Of a DNA stretch of 64,000 bases, positions 8,872 through 17,773 are shown piece by piece. A model generated the notes under the pieces. It was given only the letters and a program-made list of their open reading frames with translations, did not search any database and was not told the origin of the DNA. Position 1 is the first letter of the stretch. The number at the start of each line of letters is the position of its first letter. The stretch spans positions 1-64,000 of the forward strand of contig NZ_CP061291.1 in NCBI RefSeq assembly GCF_018687455.1. Reading direction: 5' to 3'. Both the position numbers and the translations under genes were made by a program. The stretch is from Polynucleobacter sp. TSB-Sco08W16. GTDB taxonomy: Bacteria > Pseudomonadota > Gammaproteobacteria > Burkholderiales > Burkholderiaceae.

Positions 8872-9792
8872 ATGTTTGAACTTCTCGGAATTACCCCTCA
8901 AGGGCTGGTAGCCCAGCTCTTGGTGGGGCTTATTAATGGCTCTTTTTATGCCATATTGAGTTTGGGATTGGCCATTATTTTTGGCCTTCTCAACATCATT
9001 AATTTTGCGCATGGTGCTCAGTACACCATGGGTGCATTTATTGCCTGGATTGGTTTGACTCAGATTAGTCAGTGGCTAGGCTTCCCCGAGCTGTCTATTA
9101 ACTACTGGTTTGCCTTAATTGTTGTTCCGCTTGTGTTGGCAGGTTTCGGCTTAATTCTCGAGCGCACGATGTTGCGCCGCTTGTATCACTTGGACCACCT
9201 ATATGGCCTATTACTAACATTTGGCTTAGCTTTAATTATTGAAGGCATGTTCCGCCATTGGTATGGAATTTCTGGTGAGAGCTATCCAGCCCCAGAATTA
9301 CTCCAAGGCGCTATTCCCTTGGACTCTATCGGGATCATTTTGCCTATCTATCGTTTATGGGTAGTGGTGATTTCTCTGACAGTGTGCTTCTCAACCTGGT
9401 ACGTTATTGAGAGAACTAAGTTGGGCGCCTATTTGCGCGCAGGAACTGAGAACCCAAAATTGTTGCAAGCCTTCGGCATCAATGTTCCATTAATGATTTC
9501 ATTGGCCTATGCTTACGGCGTTGGCTTGGCTGGTTTTGCGGGTGTGTTGGCTGCTCCCATTTTCCAAGTAAACCCATTGATGGGCTCGAACCTCATCATC
9601 GTTGTCTTTGCGGTGGTGGTGATTGGTGGTATGGGGTCGATCATGGGCGCCATTCTGACAGGCTTGGGTTTGGGTCTGATTGAGGGCCTTACTAAAGTGT
9701 TTTATCCGCAAGCCTCAGGCGTTGTGATTTTTGTGATCATGGCTATTGTTTTATTGATTCGCCCTGCCGGACTCTTTGGGCGGGAAAAATAA
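8872..9792 (+). CDS. livH: ABC transporter permease, LivH type
   Basis: This inner-membrane permease has 306 residues and about eight hydrophobic helices. The N-terminal segment GSFYAILSLGLAIIFGLLNIINFAHG is typical of LivH proteins (it is a longer hydrophobic run broken only by Ser and Asn). A conserved GLAGFAGVLAAPI loop, which contacts the ATPases, lies near residue 220. It sits between the binding protein and livM (2 bp gap) in an operon with both ATPases. Confidence 0.92.
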   Translation: MFELLGITPQGLVAQLLVGLINGSFYAILSLGLAIIFGLLNIINFAHGAQYTMGAFIAWIGLTQISQWLGFPELSINYWFALIVVPLVLAGFGLILERTMLRRLYHLDHLYGLLLTFGLALIIEGMFRHWYGISGESYPAPELLQGAIPLDSIGIILPIYRLWVVVISLTVCFSTWYVIERTKLGAYLRAGTENPKLLQAFGINVPLMISLAYAYGVGLAGFAGVLAAPIFQVNPLMGSNLIIVVFAVVVIGGMGSIMGAILTGLGLGLIEGLTKVFYPQASGVVIFVIMAIVLLIRPAGLFGREK

Positions 9793-9794
9793 CC

Positions 9795-10724
9795 ATGAAC
9801 TCAAAAACAAAACTTCTTTACGGCATTCTGGTGTTGATTGCTTTGTTGCTGCCGCTTCAAGACTTCATTTATTTGGTTTTTGCGATGAAGGTTTTGTGTT
9901 TTGCCCTCTTCGCTTGCGCATTCAACTTACTCTTAGGTTTTACTGGCCTGCTGTCATTCGGTCACGCAGCTTTTTTTGGAACAGCCGCCTATATCACTGC
10001 CTACTTTTGTAAAGAGGCTGGTCTCTCACCCGAGCTAGGAATTATTTTGGGTGTTGTGGGTTCTGGCATTTTGGGATATTTGATTGGCTCTTTGGCCATC
10101 CGTAGGCAAGGCATCTACTTTGCTATGGTCACTTTGGCCCTGTCGCAAATGGTGTATTTCTTGGCAGTGCAACTTCCCTATACCGGCGGTGAAGACGGTA
10201 TTCAGGGTGTCCCACGCGGAATGTTATTTGGTTTAGTTGACCTCAAAGATGACGTTGCTATGTACTACTTTGTCTTGGCTGTTTTCTTATTTGGTTTTGC
10301 GCTCATCATGCGTGCCGTACATTCCCCATTCGGTCAAGTTTTGAAGGCGATTCGTGAGAATGAACCCCGTGCCATTTCTTTAGGTTATGACGTTGACCGT
10401 TTTAAGCTAATGTCATTTGTTATTTCTGCGGCCCTATCTGGTTTGGCGGGGTCTATGAAATCACTCGTATTCCAGTTGGCGACATTGACTGATGTTCATT
10501 GGCATATGTCGGGCGAGGTTGTTTTAATGACTTTGCTTGGTGGCATGGGAACCATTCTTGGTCCAGTTGTTGGAGCAGGCATTGTTGTCGGCCTACAAAA
10601 CTATCTTGCAAACATTGGCTCATGGAGCACGATTGCAACCGGGTTTATTTTTGTTATTTGTGTTTTAGCATTCCGTCGTGGCGTCGTTGGAGAGATTGCT
10701 GCTTTCTACAAAAACAAAAACTAA
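9795..10724 (+). CDS. livM: ABC transporter permease, LivM type
   Basis: The second permease of the importer has 309 residues and many hydrophobic helices. It shows the LivM-type motif FNLLLGFTGLLSFGHAAFFG and a C-terminal GAGIVVGLQNYLA region. It starts 2 bp after livH and is the last gene of the transporter operon. An 8-bp inverted repeat at 10754-10761 and 10774-10781 follows, but without a T-tract, so the end of the transcript is unclear. Confidence 0.92.
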   Translation: MNSKTKLLYGILVLIALLLPLQDFIYLVFAMKVLCFALFACAFNLLLGFTGLLSFGHAAFFGTAAYITAYFCKEAGLSPELGIILGVVGSGILGYLIGSLAIRRQGIYFAMVTLALSQMVYFLAVQLPYTGGEDGIQGVPRGMLFGLVDLKDDVAMYYFVLAVFLFGFALIMRAVHSPFGQVLKAIRENEPRAISLGYDVDRFKLMSFVISAALSGLAGSMKSLVFQLATLTDVHWHMSGEVVLMTLLGGMGTILGPVVGAGIVVGLQNYLANIGSWSTIATGFIFVICVLAFRRGVVGEIAAFYKNKN

Positions 10725-10832
10725 ATTTTTTTCCTTTTATTATTTGGTTTTAGTGCGGCGCTAATTCTTAATTGCGCCGCATGCACTTAAATAAAAGAGA
10801 CTCTCATCGAATTTTCAATTTACATCTGGCCA

Positions 10833-11582
10833 TTGCTCTTGGCGATGGCATTTTTTGCTGGTCTAGTTGATGCAGTTGCGGGTGGTGGCGGCTTAATTCA
10901 AGTCCCCGCTTTGTTTGCCGCCTATCCAAATGTTCCACCAGCTACTTTGCTTTCAACAAACAAGATCGCTGCGGTTGGTGGCACCTTTAATGCTGCACGC
11001 AAATTTCTACAACACGTCTCTTTGCCTTGGCCGCTGGTTTTGCCGGCTGTTGTCGCAGGATTTATTGGGTCTTTAATGGGTGCTCACGCAGTGAGCAATT
11101 TCCCTGCAGAGCCTTTGCGCAAAGCGCTGCCTTTTGTCCTTTTATTTTTATTGTTGTATACCTGGTTTCAGCCTAAGCTTGGCGAGTCACATGCGCCTCA
11201 AGGGCTTGGTCGTATTCACCAAGCCAAAGCAGTTTTGATGGGTTTAATTATTGGTTTTTATGATGGATTTTTTGGGCCCGGTACTGGTAGCTTTTTGCTC
11301 TTTGGTTTTGTCCGCTTCTTTGGCTTTGATTTTTTGCATGCTTCCACCGCAACTAAATTAGTTAATGTCGCCACTAATTTGGCTGCCATTCTCATGTTGG
11401 CGAGTCTTGGGCAAATAAACTGGCCGCTTGGATTTGCCATGATGATTGCCAATATTGCAGGCAGTCAATTTGGTAGTCGCTTAGCAATTAAGCACGGCAG
11501 CGCCTTTGTGAGGAAGGCTTTCTTGCTTATTGTTAGTGTGTTGATCCTCAAGTCAGCATGGAATGCGTATTTTATTAATTAA
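10833..11582 (+). CDS. TauE/SafE (TSUP) family membrane transporter; start codon uncertain
   Basis: This hydrophobic protein has the TSUP-family N-terminal motif DAVAGGGGLIQVPAL and a second half repeat (GFYDGFFGPGTGSF), with about eight membrane helices. TSUP proteins are thought to export sulfite, sulfoacetate or other anions; the substrate here is unknown. The listed start is a TTG at 10833 with no visible RBS, and it cuts into the first helix. In-frame codons upstream would add EFSIYIWPL, which fits the family better. The only candidate start there is ATC at 10806, 5 nt after AAAAGAGA. A stop codon at 10788 limits the extension. Confidence 0.82.
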   Translation: MLLAMAFFAGLVDAVAGGGGLIQVPALFAAYPNVPPATLLSTNKIAAVGGTFNAARKFLQHVSLPWPLVLPAVVAGFIGSLMGAHAVSNFPAEPLRKALPFVLLFLLLYTWFQPKLGESHAPQGLGRIHQAKAVLMGLIIGFYDGFFGPGTGSFLLFGFVRFFGFDFLHASTATKLVNVATNLAAILMLASLGQINWPLGFAMMIANIAGSQFGSRLAIKHGSAFVRKAFLLIVSVLILKSAWNAYFIN

Positions 11583-11633
11583 ATCAATTACTTACAAAAT
11601 AGCCTTTTATTTTTATAAGAATTCTTAATGTTT

Positions 11634-11649
11634 TGTTTCACGTGAAACA
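11634..11649. promoter_or_regulatory. parS centromere site (intergenic, upstream of mnmG)
   Basis: The 16-bp palindrome TGTTTCACGTGAAACA is an exact match to the widely conserved chromosomal parS site bound by ParB. The symmetry extends to 20 bp (11632-11651). It lies 39 bp before mnmG and about 3.4 kb before parB. ParB loads here and spreads, and ParA then moves the origin region during segregation. The site could also influence mnmG transcription, which is inference. Confidence 0.96.
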
Positions 11650-11688
11650 AACAAAATGCTATGATCATCGCCCTACCTGAGGCAAATC

Positions 11689-13608
11689 ATGCGTTATTCC
11701 AAAAGTTTCGATGTCATTGTTGTGGGCGGCGGTCATGCTGGGACTGAGGCTGCCCTTGCATCGGCACGCATGGGTTGCGACACGCTACTAATAACCCACA
11801 GCATTGAAAATCTGGGCGCAATGAGTTGTAACCCATCGATTGGTGGCATTGGCAAGGGCCACTTGGTTAAAGAAATTGATGCCATGGGCGGCGCTATGGC
11901 AGCCGCTACCGATGAGGCAGGAATTCAGTTTCGTATTCTTAATTCGAGTAAAGGGCCCGCTGTCCGAGCAACCCGAGCTCAAGGCGACCGCATCTTATAT
12001 AAGGCGGCCATTCGCCGGCGCCTAGAAAATCAGCCGAATTTAACCCTTTTTCAGGCCGCCGTTGACGACCTTCTGGTCAATGGCGACGAGGTTCAGGGCG
12101 TTATGACACAAATGGGCCTAGAGTTTATGGCCAAAAAGGTAGTTCTGACTGCCGGCACCTTTTTAGACGGCAAGATCCATGTCGGCCTCAATAATTATGC
12201 TGGTGGTCGCGCAGGCGACCCTGCATCGGTTTCCTTGTCCGCACGCCTGAAAGAATTAAAACTGCCCCAGGGAAGGCTAAAGACGGGCACCCCCCCTCGA
12301 ATTGATGGTAGAACAATTGATTTCTCTGTCATGCTCGAGCAACCCGGTGACCTAGATCCCGTCCCCGTTTTCTCTTACTTAGGTCGTCCAGAGCAGCACC
12401 CAAAGCAAGTTCCTTGCTGGATTTCACATACAAATGAGAAGACCCATGACATTATTCGCGGTGGCTTAGACCGTTCGCCAATGTATACAGGGGTTATTGA
12501 AGGGGTTGGTCCACGCTACTGCCCTTCCATCGAAGACAAAATACATCGCTTTGCCTCTAGAAACAGTCATCAAATCTTTCTGGAGCCTGAAGGCTTAACG
12601 ACCAATGAGTTTTATCCTAATGGCATCTCCACAAGTCTGCCTTTTGATATTCAGTGGGACTTGGTTCGAAGTATTCGGGGCCTAGAGTCTGCGGTGATTG
12701 TCCGCCCTGGCTACGCCATTGAATATGATTTCTTTGATCCCCGTCAGCTACGCCATAGCCTAGAGACAAAAGTGATTGGCGGCTTGTATTTTGCTGGCCA
12801 AATCAACGGTACAACGGGCTATGAAGAGGCTGCTGCCCAAGGGATGTTGGCCGGGATTAATGCTGGGCTGGCCGCAAAAGGCAAAGAACCGTGGCTGCCA
12901 AAGCGAAGCGAGTCCTATATTGGGGTTCTTGTTGACGATTTGATTACTCGCGGGGTTCAAGAGCCCTATCGCATGTTTACGAGTCGTGCTGAATACCGCC
13001 TTAGTTTGCGTGAGGACAACGCAGATATGCGCTTAACCACTATTGGACGCGATTTGGGGCTGGTAGATGACTATCGCTGGGAAGTGTTTTGTAGAAAACA
13101 AGAAGCTGTTTCACGTGAAACATCTCGTTTGCAAGATATTTGGGTTGGTCCCAAACATGAGGCGGCTCCACTAGTTGCTCAGTTGTTGGGTCAAGACTTG
13201 TCCCATGAGTGCAACTTAACCGAGCTTTTGAGGCGCCCAGGCGTGACTTATGAGGCGATTACTGCCCTAGGCGGTGGTCTGTGGGCGCCAGACGTTTTGG
13301 ATGCCGATCTTGGCTTGGCAGCTCAAATCAGCGACCAAGTGGAGATTTCGGTTAAATACCAGGGTTATATTGATCGTCAGGCTGTTGAAATTGCCCGCCA
13401 GGAGCATAACGAGAGCTTCCCCCTCCCAGAGGGGCTTGATTATTCGCTGGTACTTGGCCTGTCTAAAGAGGTTCAGCAAAAACTGAATTTGCATAAGCCG
13501 GCGACGCTGGGTCAGGCTGGAAGAATTTCTGGCGTCACTCCGGCAGCACTTTCTTTGTTATTAGTCCACCTCAAAAAAGGTTTGGGCCGCCCCCAAGAAA
13601 CTGCATGA
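11689..13608 (+). CDS. mnmG: tRNA uridine 5-carboxymethylaminomethyl modification enzyme MnmG (GidA)
   Basis: MnmG works with MnmE to install the cmnm5 group on wobble uridine 34 of several tRNAs, using FAD and folate. The 639-residue product has the FAD-binding motif GGGHAGTEAA (about 12-21). It also has the conserved GPRYCPSIEDK segment and QINGTTGYEEAAAQG. Length is normal. It overlaps rsmG by 4 bp (ATGA). A perfect parS site is embedded in its coding sequence at 13107-13122, encoding Ala-Val-Ser-Arg-Glu-Thr-Ser without disturbing the frame. Confidence 0.98.
   Translation: MRYSKSFDVIVVGGGHAGTEAALASARMGCDTLLITHSIENLGAMSCNPSIGGIGKGHLVKEIDAMGGAMAAATDEAGIQFRILNSSKGPAVRATRAQGDRILYKAAIRRRLENQPNLTLFQAAVDDLLVNGDEVQGVMTQMGLEFMAKKVVLTAGTFLDGKIHVGLNNYAGGRAGDPASVSLSARLKELKLPQGRLKTGTPPRIDGRTIDFSVMLEQPGDLDPVPVFSYLGRPEQHPKQVPCWISHTNEKTHDIIRGGLDRSPMYTGVIEGVGPRYCPSIEDKIHRFASRNSHQIFLEPEGLTTNEFYPNGISTSLPFDIQWDLVRSIRGLESAVIVRPGYAIEYDFFDPRQLRHSLETKVIGGLYFAGQINGTTGYEEAAAQGMLAGINAGLAAKGKEPWLPKRSESYIGVLVDDLITRGVQEPYRMFTSRAEYRLSLREDNADMRLTTIGRDLGLVDDYRWEVFCRKQEAVSRETSRLQDIWVGPKHEAAPLVAQLLGQDLSHECNLTELLRRPGVTYEAITALGGGLWAPDVLDADLGLAAQISDQVEISVKYQGYIDRQAVEIARQEHNESFPLPEGLDYSLVLGLSKEVQQKLNLHKPATLGQAGRISGVTPAALSLLLVHLKKGLGRPQETA
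13107..13122. promoter_or_regulatory. parS centromere site (inside mnmG)
   Basis: This is a second exact 16-bp TGTTTCACGTGAAACA palindrome, 1.47 kb from the first and within mnmG codons of about 473-478. A chance repeat of a 16-mer in the same small region is very unlikely, so this is almost certainly a working ParB-binding site placed in protein-coding DNA. Intragenic parS sites are known in other bacteria. Confidence 0.95.
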
Positions 13609-14273
13609 CAGAGGACTTGCTAGCTCTCGGAATTGAAGGGTTGGGCCTCAATTTAAGCAATGCCAATATTGCTGATTTGGAGCTTTTTTTACAAGAAATG
13701 GGCCGCTGGAATCAGGTGCACAATCTCACTGCCATCGAAAGCGAGCAAGACTCTATTCGCCTACACCTCATTGATTCCATTGCTGTTTTGCCGGTATTAA
13801 GGCGGTTTTTAAAAGCCCCAAACCCTAAAATTGCTGACCTTGGCTCTGGTGGTGGCCTGCCCGCAATTCCAATTGCCATTGTGCAGCCAGAGTGGCGGCT
13901 GACATTGATTGAGGCAATTCGGAAGAAGACTGCTTTTTTGCAGCATGTGCGGGGAAAATTAAAACTAAAGAACATAGAAGTGCTGAGCGAGCGAGTTGAA
14001 AATGTTGCGTTGCAGCAACCTGCCCAATTTGATGCTGTAATTTCCCGTGCATTTACAAATCTCGCACGTTTTTTAGACCTTTCATTGCCCCTTCTGAAGC
14101 CAGGTGGCCTGGTGTTTGCAATGAAAGCAAAGCGCGCGGATGAAGAAATGGCTGATGTGTGTAGTGAAGACTGGCAATTGCTAGCCGACGAAGCACTACT
14201 TATTCCGAATTTATCGGTTGAACGCCGTCTTTTGGTGTTGACCCCCATGAGAAAATCGACCCTCACCACTTAA
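13605..14273 (+). CDS. rsmG: 16S rRNA guanine-527 N7-methyltransferase RsmG (GidB)
   Basis: RsmG methylates G527 of 16S rRNA (E. coli numbering); loss gives low-level streptomycin resistance in several bacteria. The 222-residue product has the SAM-binding motif ADLGSGGGLPAIPIAI and the family N-terminus with MGRWNQVHNLTAI. It starts within the end of mnmG, so the two are coupled, and precedes parA by 18 bp. This is the standard mnmG-rsmG-parA-parB order near bacterial origins. Confidence 0.97.
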   Translation: MTEDLLALGIEGLGLNLSNANIADLELFLQEMGRWNQVHNLTAIESEQDSIRLHLIDSIAVLPVLRRFLKAPNPKIADLGSGGGLPAIPIAIVQPEWRLTLIEAIRKKTAFLQHVRGKLKLKNIEVLSERVENVALQQPAQFDAVISRAFTNLARFLDLSLPLLKPGGLVFAMKAKRADEEMADVCSEDWQLLADEALLIPNLSVERRLLVLTPMRKSTLTT

Positions 14274-14291
14274 GCAAAATCTAAAGCACTT

Positions 14292-15062
14292 ATGGCAAAA
14301 ATATTCTGTATCGCAAATCAAAAAGGTGGTGTTGGCAAGACCACAACGGCTGTGAATTTGGCGGCAGGATTGGCCGGGCTCAAGCAGCGCGTATTGCTGG
14401 TTGATCTAGACCCTCAGGGCAATGCCACTATGGGTTCCGGTGTTGAAAAGGCTGAGTTGGATACTAGCGTCTATCAAGTCTTAATTGGCCTGACATCAGT
14501 AAGAGAATGTGCAAAGCCTTGCGAAAGTTCTGGCTATGACGTACTTCCAGCTAATCGTGATTTAGCGGGCGCTGAAATTGAATTGGTAGATTTGGATGCG
14601 CGCGAATCTCGCTTGAAGGATGCGCTTTCACAGGTGGCTAATGATTACGATTTCATTTTGATTGATTGCCCTCCAGCTCTGTCTTTATTGACGCTTAATG
14701 GACTATGCGCAGCAAACGGCGTGATTGTTCCAATGCAGTGTGAATATTTTGCGTTAGAGGGCTTGTCTGATTTGGTAAACACAATCAAACAAGTGCATGC
14801 AAATTTAAATCCTGATTTAGTGATTATTGGATTGTTGCGCGTGATGTTTGATGCACGTATGACCTTGCAACAGCAAGTATCAGAACAGTTACTTGAGCAC
14901 TTTGGCGACAAGGTATTCAAGACGATTATTCCGCGCAATGTAAGGCTCGCTGAAGCTCCATCTTACGGGCTTCCAGGAGTTGCATTTGATAAATCATCGC
15001 GTGGTGCAAAAGCGTATTTAGAGTTTGGTGCGGAGATGGTTGAGCGCATCAAACATATGTAA
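14292..15062 (+). CDS. parA: Chromosome partitioning ATPase ParA (Soj)
   Basis: ParA is a deviant Walker ATPase whose nucleoid-bound gradient moves ParB-parS complexes. The 256-residue product opens with MAKIFCIANQKGGVGKTTTA, containing the deviant P-loop KGGVGKTT (about 11-18). It continues with DLDPQGNAT and the Walker B-like FILIDCPPAL. It lacks the N-terminal DNA-binding extension of plasmid ParA proteins, as expected for a chromosomal Soj type. It lies between rsmG and parB. Confidence 0.97.
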   Translation: MAKIFCIANQKGGVGKTTTAVNLAAGLAGLKQRVLLVDLDPQGNATMGSGVEKAELDTSVYQVLIGLTSVRECAKPCESSGYDVLPANRDLAGAEIELVDLDARESRLKDALSQVANDYDFILIDCPPALSLLTLNGLCAANGVIVPMQCEYFALEGLSDLVNTIKQVHANLNPDLVIIGLLRVMFDARMTLQQQVSEQLLEHFGDKVFKTIIPRNVRLAEAPSYGLPGVAFDKSSRGAKAYLEFGAEMVERIKHM

Positions 15063-15082
15063 TTTTTTAAGAAGATAAAACC

Positions 15083-15973
15083 ATGGTTGCAATTAAGAAA
15101 AAAGGTTTGGGCAGAGGTCTAGAAGCTTTGCTTGGAGAGAAAGCTTCACAAGCTAGCGCATCAACAGAAATCAATCGTTTGCCACTAACTGCATTGCAGG
15201 CGGGCAAGTATCAACCCCGTCAAAAAATGGAAGCAGGCGCCCTTCAGGAGCTGGCTGACAGCATCCGTGAACAAGGTGTTATGCAGCCATTACTGGTTCG
15301 CTTGGTTAGTCTTGGTAAGTATGAAATTATTGCGGGCGAACGTCGTTTCCGTGCGGCAACAATCGCTGGCTTGAAAGAGGTGCCGGTTTTAGTTTCTGGT
15401 GCAGATGACCAAGCGGCAGCAGCAATGGCCTTGGTTGAAAATATGCAGCGAGAGGATTTGAATCCTCTCGAAGAGTCCCAAGGCTTGGCACGACTCATTG
15501 AGGAGTTTGGCTTTACTCATGAGCAAGCTGCAAAAGCGGTGGGCAAGTCACGTAGTGCGATTAGCAATTTATTACGCTTAGCCCACTTGGCCAAACCAGT
15601 ACAAGCCATGCTTTTAGCTGGCGATATTGATATGGGCCATGCCCGAGCGCTCTTGCCTTTGCCGGGTGCAAGCCAAGTCGCATTAGCCCAAAGAATTGCT
15701 GCGCAAGGCCTGTCAGTTCGTGAGGCCGAGAAAATGTCAACCGCCTTGGCAATTGCAGGAGGGCAGATTGGGGACAAAAAGACAAAAACCAAGTCAGGCT
15801 CTGTAGTCCCAAGTAGTGATCCGGATATGCGCCGCTTGACCCAAGAAATCGCTGATTTAATAGGGTTAAGTGCTGAATTTAGGTTTAAAGGCAAGGGCGG
15901 AGAACTCAGAATTCACTTTAGCCAGTTTGATGAGCTTGATTCTTTATTAAAAAAGTTGGGTATCGAGGCTTAA
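15083..15973 (+). CDS. parB: Chromosome partitioning protein ParB (Spo0J)
   Basis: ParB binds parS and spreads as a CTP-dependent clamp. The 296-residue product has the N-terminal ParA-interacting stretch KKGLGRGLEALL and the CTP-binding motifs GERRFRAA and ENMQREDLNPLEE. A helix-turn-helix parS reader follows (THEQAAKAVGKSRSAISNLLRL), with a C-terminal dimerisation domain. It is 20 bp after parA. Its two likely targets are the parS sites at 11634 and 13107. Confidence 0.97.
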   Translation: MVAIKKKGLGRGLEALLGEKASQASASTEINRLPLTALQAGKYQPRQKMEAGALQELADSIREQGVMQPLLVRLVSLGKYEIIAGERRFRAATIAGLKEVPVLVSGADDQAAAAMALVENMQREDLNPLEESQGLARLIEEFGFTHEQAAKAVGKSRSAISNLLRLAHLAKPVQAMLLAGDIDMGHARALLPLPGASQVALAQRIAAQGLSVREAEKMSTALAIAGGQIGDKKTKTKSGSVVPSSDPDMRRLTQEIADLIGLSAEFRFKGKGGELRIHFSQFDELDSLLKKLGIEA

Positions 15974-16001
15974 ATTAAGAAGAAAAATGTCCGTAAACCC
16001 T

Positions 16002-16030
16002 TTGACATATTGCAGTGCACACATTAAACT
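16002..16030 (+). promoter_or_regulatory. Promoter of the atp operon
   Basis: A perfect -35 box TTGACA (16002-16007) is followed after 17 bp by TAAACT (16025-16030, four of six matches to TATAAT). Transcription would start near 16037, just before the TTG start of atpI at 16043, leaving a very short leader. Placement between parB and the ATP synthase genes supports the call. Confidence 0.7.
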
Positions 16031-16042
16031 TTCGGGGCTAAA

Positions 16043-16534
16043 TTGATTCCTCAAAAAAATCAATTTTCTGACGCAGATGAGTGGGATGAGCCAGAAGAAG
16101 TCATTCGGGTTTACAGTAAGGAAGAAATTATTGCGTTGCAGCAAAGGGATGCAATAAAGTATCGAACCCTATCGCCTTGGAAATTAGTTTTGGCACAAGT
16201 GCTGATTACAGTGGTCAGCATGATGTTTTGGTCAATTTTTGGGGAGCCGGTAGGGGTAAGCCTTTATACTCAGTCGGCGTTTTTAGGTGGTTTAATTAGC
16301 GTCTTGCCTTCAGCCCTGTTTTTAACAAGGCTCGAGTTAGCAAAGAAATCGCAAAGATTGAATCCAGGAAGATTTTTAGCGGCATTAATTTCCGGCGAAT
16401 TTATAAAAATTGCTGTGACATTGATGTTGTTTATAGGGATTGCGTACCTCGTCCCTGGTGTGCTGTGGGTCCCCTTGTTGGTGACTTACCTGCTTGCCTT
16501 GAAGTGTGTTTGGTTGGCGTGGTTGTGGCGCTAA
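16043..16534 (+). CDS. atpI: ATP synthase subunit I-like membrane protein
   Basis: The 163-residue protein has an acidic, soluble N-terminal part (about 1-45) and then four hydrophobic segments. This is the size and position of AtpI, which helps assemble the c-ring or handles Mg2+ and is not part of the finished enzyme. Sequence conservation in this family is weak, so the name rests mainly on position before atpB and on topology. The start is TTG with a weak GGGG RBS at 16034-16037. The next in-frame ATG would lose the N-terminus. Confidence 0.75.
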   Translation: MIPQKNQFSDADEWDEPEEVIRVYSKEEIIALQQRDAIKYRTLSPWKLVLAQVLITVVSMMFWSIFGEPVGVSLYTQSAFLGGLISVLPSALFLTRLELAKKSQRLNPGRFLAALISGEFIKIAVTLMLFIGIAYLVPGVLWVPLLVTYLLALKCVWLAWLWR

Positions 16535-16574
16535 GTAGTGACAATTGAGATTGAAACAAAGGACCAGTTAAGAG

Positions 16575-17450
16575 ATGTCTAGCGAAGTACACCAAGCCCA
16601 CGAGGCAGCCGAGCAAATGACGCCAACCGCGTACATTTCTGAGCATTTACAAAATCTCACCAGCACTGGTGAACATCAGTCTTCTATTATTGATTTCAGT
16701 GTCATTAATTTAGACACCATTTTTTGGGCTTCGCTAATGGGCTTTGTAGCAGTCTTTATTCTGCTGATTGCTGCACGTCGCGCAACCCCAGGTGTTCCAG
16801 GTCGCTTCCAGTCTTTAGTGGAAATGATTGTGGAGATGGTCGATACACAAGCTAAAAGTATTGTTCACGGCGACCGTACCTTTATTGCCCCTCTCGCCCT
16901 CTTCGTATTCTTTTGGATCATCCTGTTAAATACCCTCGACTTAATTCCTGTGGATTGGGTTCTTGGGGTAAATCATTTCATTGGCAACTTCGGCGGTCAC
17001 GTTCCCCATAACCGCATGGTTCCAACAACTGACTTAAACGCTACGATGGGCATGTCCTTATCGGTTCTCGTTTTAGTGTTCTTCTATAGCTTCAAGGTAA
17101 AAGGCTTTGGCGGGTTCCTGCACGAGCTGATTTCTGCTCCGTTTGGCGCTAAGTGGTATTTGGCCCCATTCAACCTTGCTTTAAACATCATTGAGTATTT
17201 AGCAAAAGGCGTTTCTTTGGGAATGCGACTTTTCGGAAATATGTATGCCGGCGAACTGGTCTTCTTGTTGATCGCCTTGCTTGGTAGCGTATGGACGTTT
17301 AATTTAGATTTAACCCTGTTCGGATTGGTGGGCCATGTTATTGCTGGATCAGCTTGGGCCATCTTCCACATTTTGGTTATTTTGTTGCAAGCCTTTATTT
17401 TCATGATGTTGACCTTGGTCTACATCGGGCAAGCGCATAGCCATCACTAA
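16575..17450 (+). CDS. atpB: ATP synthase Fo subunit a
   Basis: Subunit a forms the two proton half-channels against the c-ring. The 291-residue product has several membrane helices and the essential arginine in KGVSLGMRLFGNMYAGE, followed by the C-terminal helix ending GQAHSHH. The soluble N-terminal extension (about 1-45) is common in betaproteobacteria. It is 40 bp after atpI. Confidence 0.97.
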   Translation: MSSEVHQAHEAAEQMTPTAYISEHLQNLTSTGEHQSSIIDFSVINLDTIFWASLMGFVAVFILLIAARRATPGVPGRFQSLVEMIVEMVDTQAKSIVHGDRTFIAPLALFVFFWIILLNTLDLIPVDWVLGVNHFIGNFGGHVPHNRMVPTTDLNATMGMSLSVLVLVFFYSFKVKGFGGFLHELISAPFGAKWYLAPFNLALNIIEYLAKGVSLGMRLFGNMYAGELVFLLIALLGSVWTFNLDLTLFGLVGHVIAGSAWAIFHILVILLQAFIFMMLTLVYIGQAHSHH

Positions 17451-17495
17451 GATTTTATTTTTAACCTACCTCTTTTAACTTCAGGAGTCAGCAAC

Positions 17496-17762
17496 ATGCA
17501 AGCATTTTTAGCAACTATTCAAGGTTCAACAGCTATCTGTATCGGCATCATCATCGGCCTCGGCGCGATCGGTGCTTGTTTGGGTATCGCATTGATGGGC
17601 GGCAAGTACATCGAAGCTTGTGCACGTCAACCAGAATTGATGGAGCCACTCCAAACTAAGATGTTCCTTTTGGCTGGTTTGATCGACGCTGCGTTCTTGA
17701 TCGGCGTTGGTGTTGCAATGTTGTTTGCTTTCGCAAACCCACTGCTCGCAGTTATCAAGTAA
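17496..17762 (+). CDS. atpE: ATP synthase Fo subunit c
   Basis: Subunit c makes the rotating ring. The 88-residue protein is two hydrophobic helices joined by the polar loop ARQPEL. The proton-carrying acid is Asp64 in GLIDAAFLIG. No sodium-binding glutamine pattern stands out, so proton coupling is likely. The RBS is strong (caggag) and lies after a U-rich leader (17452-17482), as in the E. coli atpE translational enhancer. A hairpin pair follows at 17774-17810. Confidence 0.97.
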   Translation: MQAFLATIQGSTAICIGIIIGLGAIGACLGIALMGGKYIEACARQPELMEPLQTKMFLLAGLIDAAFLIGVGVAMLFAFANPLLAVIK

Positions 17763-17773
17763 TTGTTTTGGCG

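Noticed and set aside
10754..10781. 8-bp inverted repeat TGCGGCGC / GCGCCGCA after livM as a terminator
   Set aside because: The arms are perfect, but no T-tract follows on either strand and the loop is 12 bases. It may be a hairpin, but I would not call a terminator.
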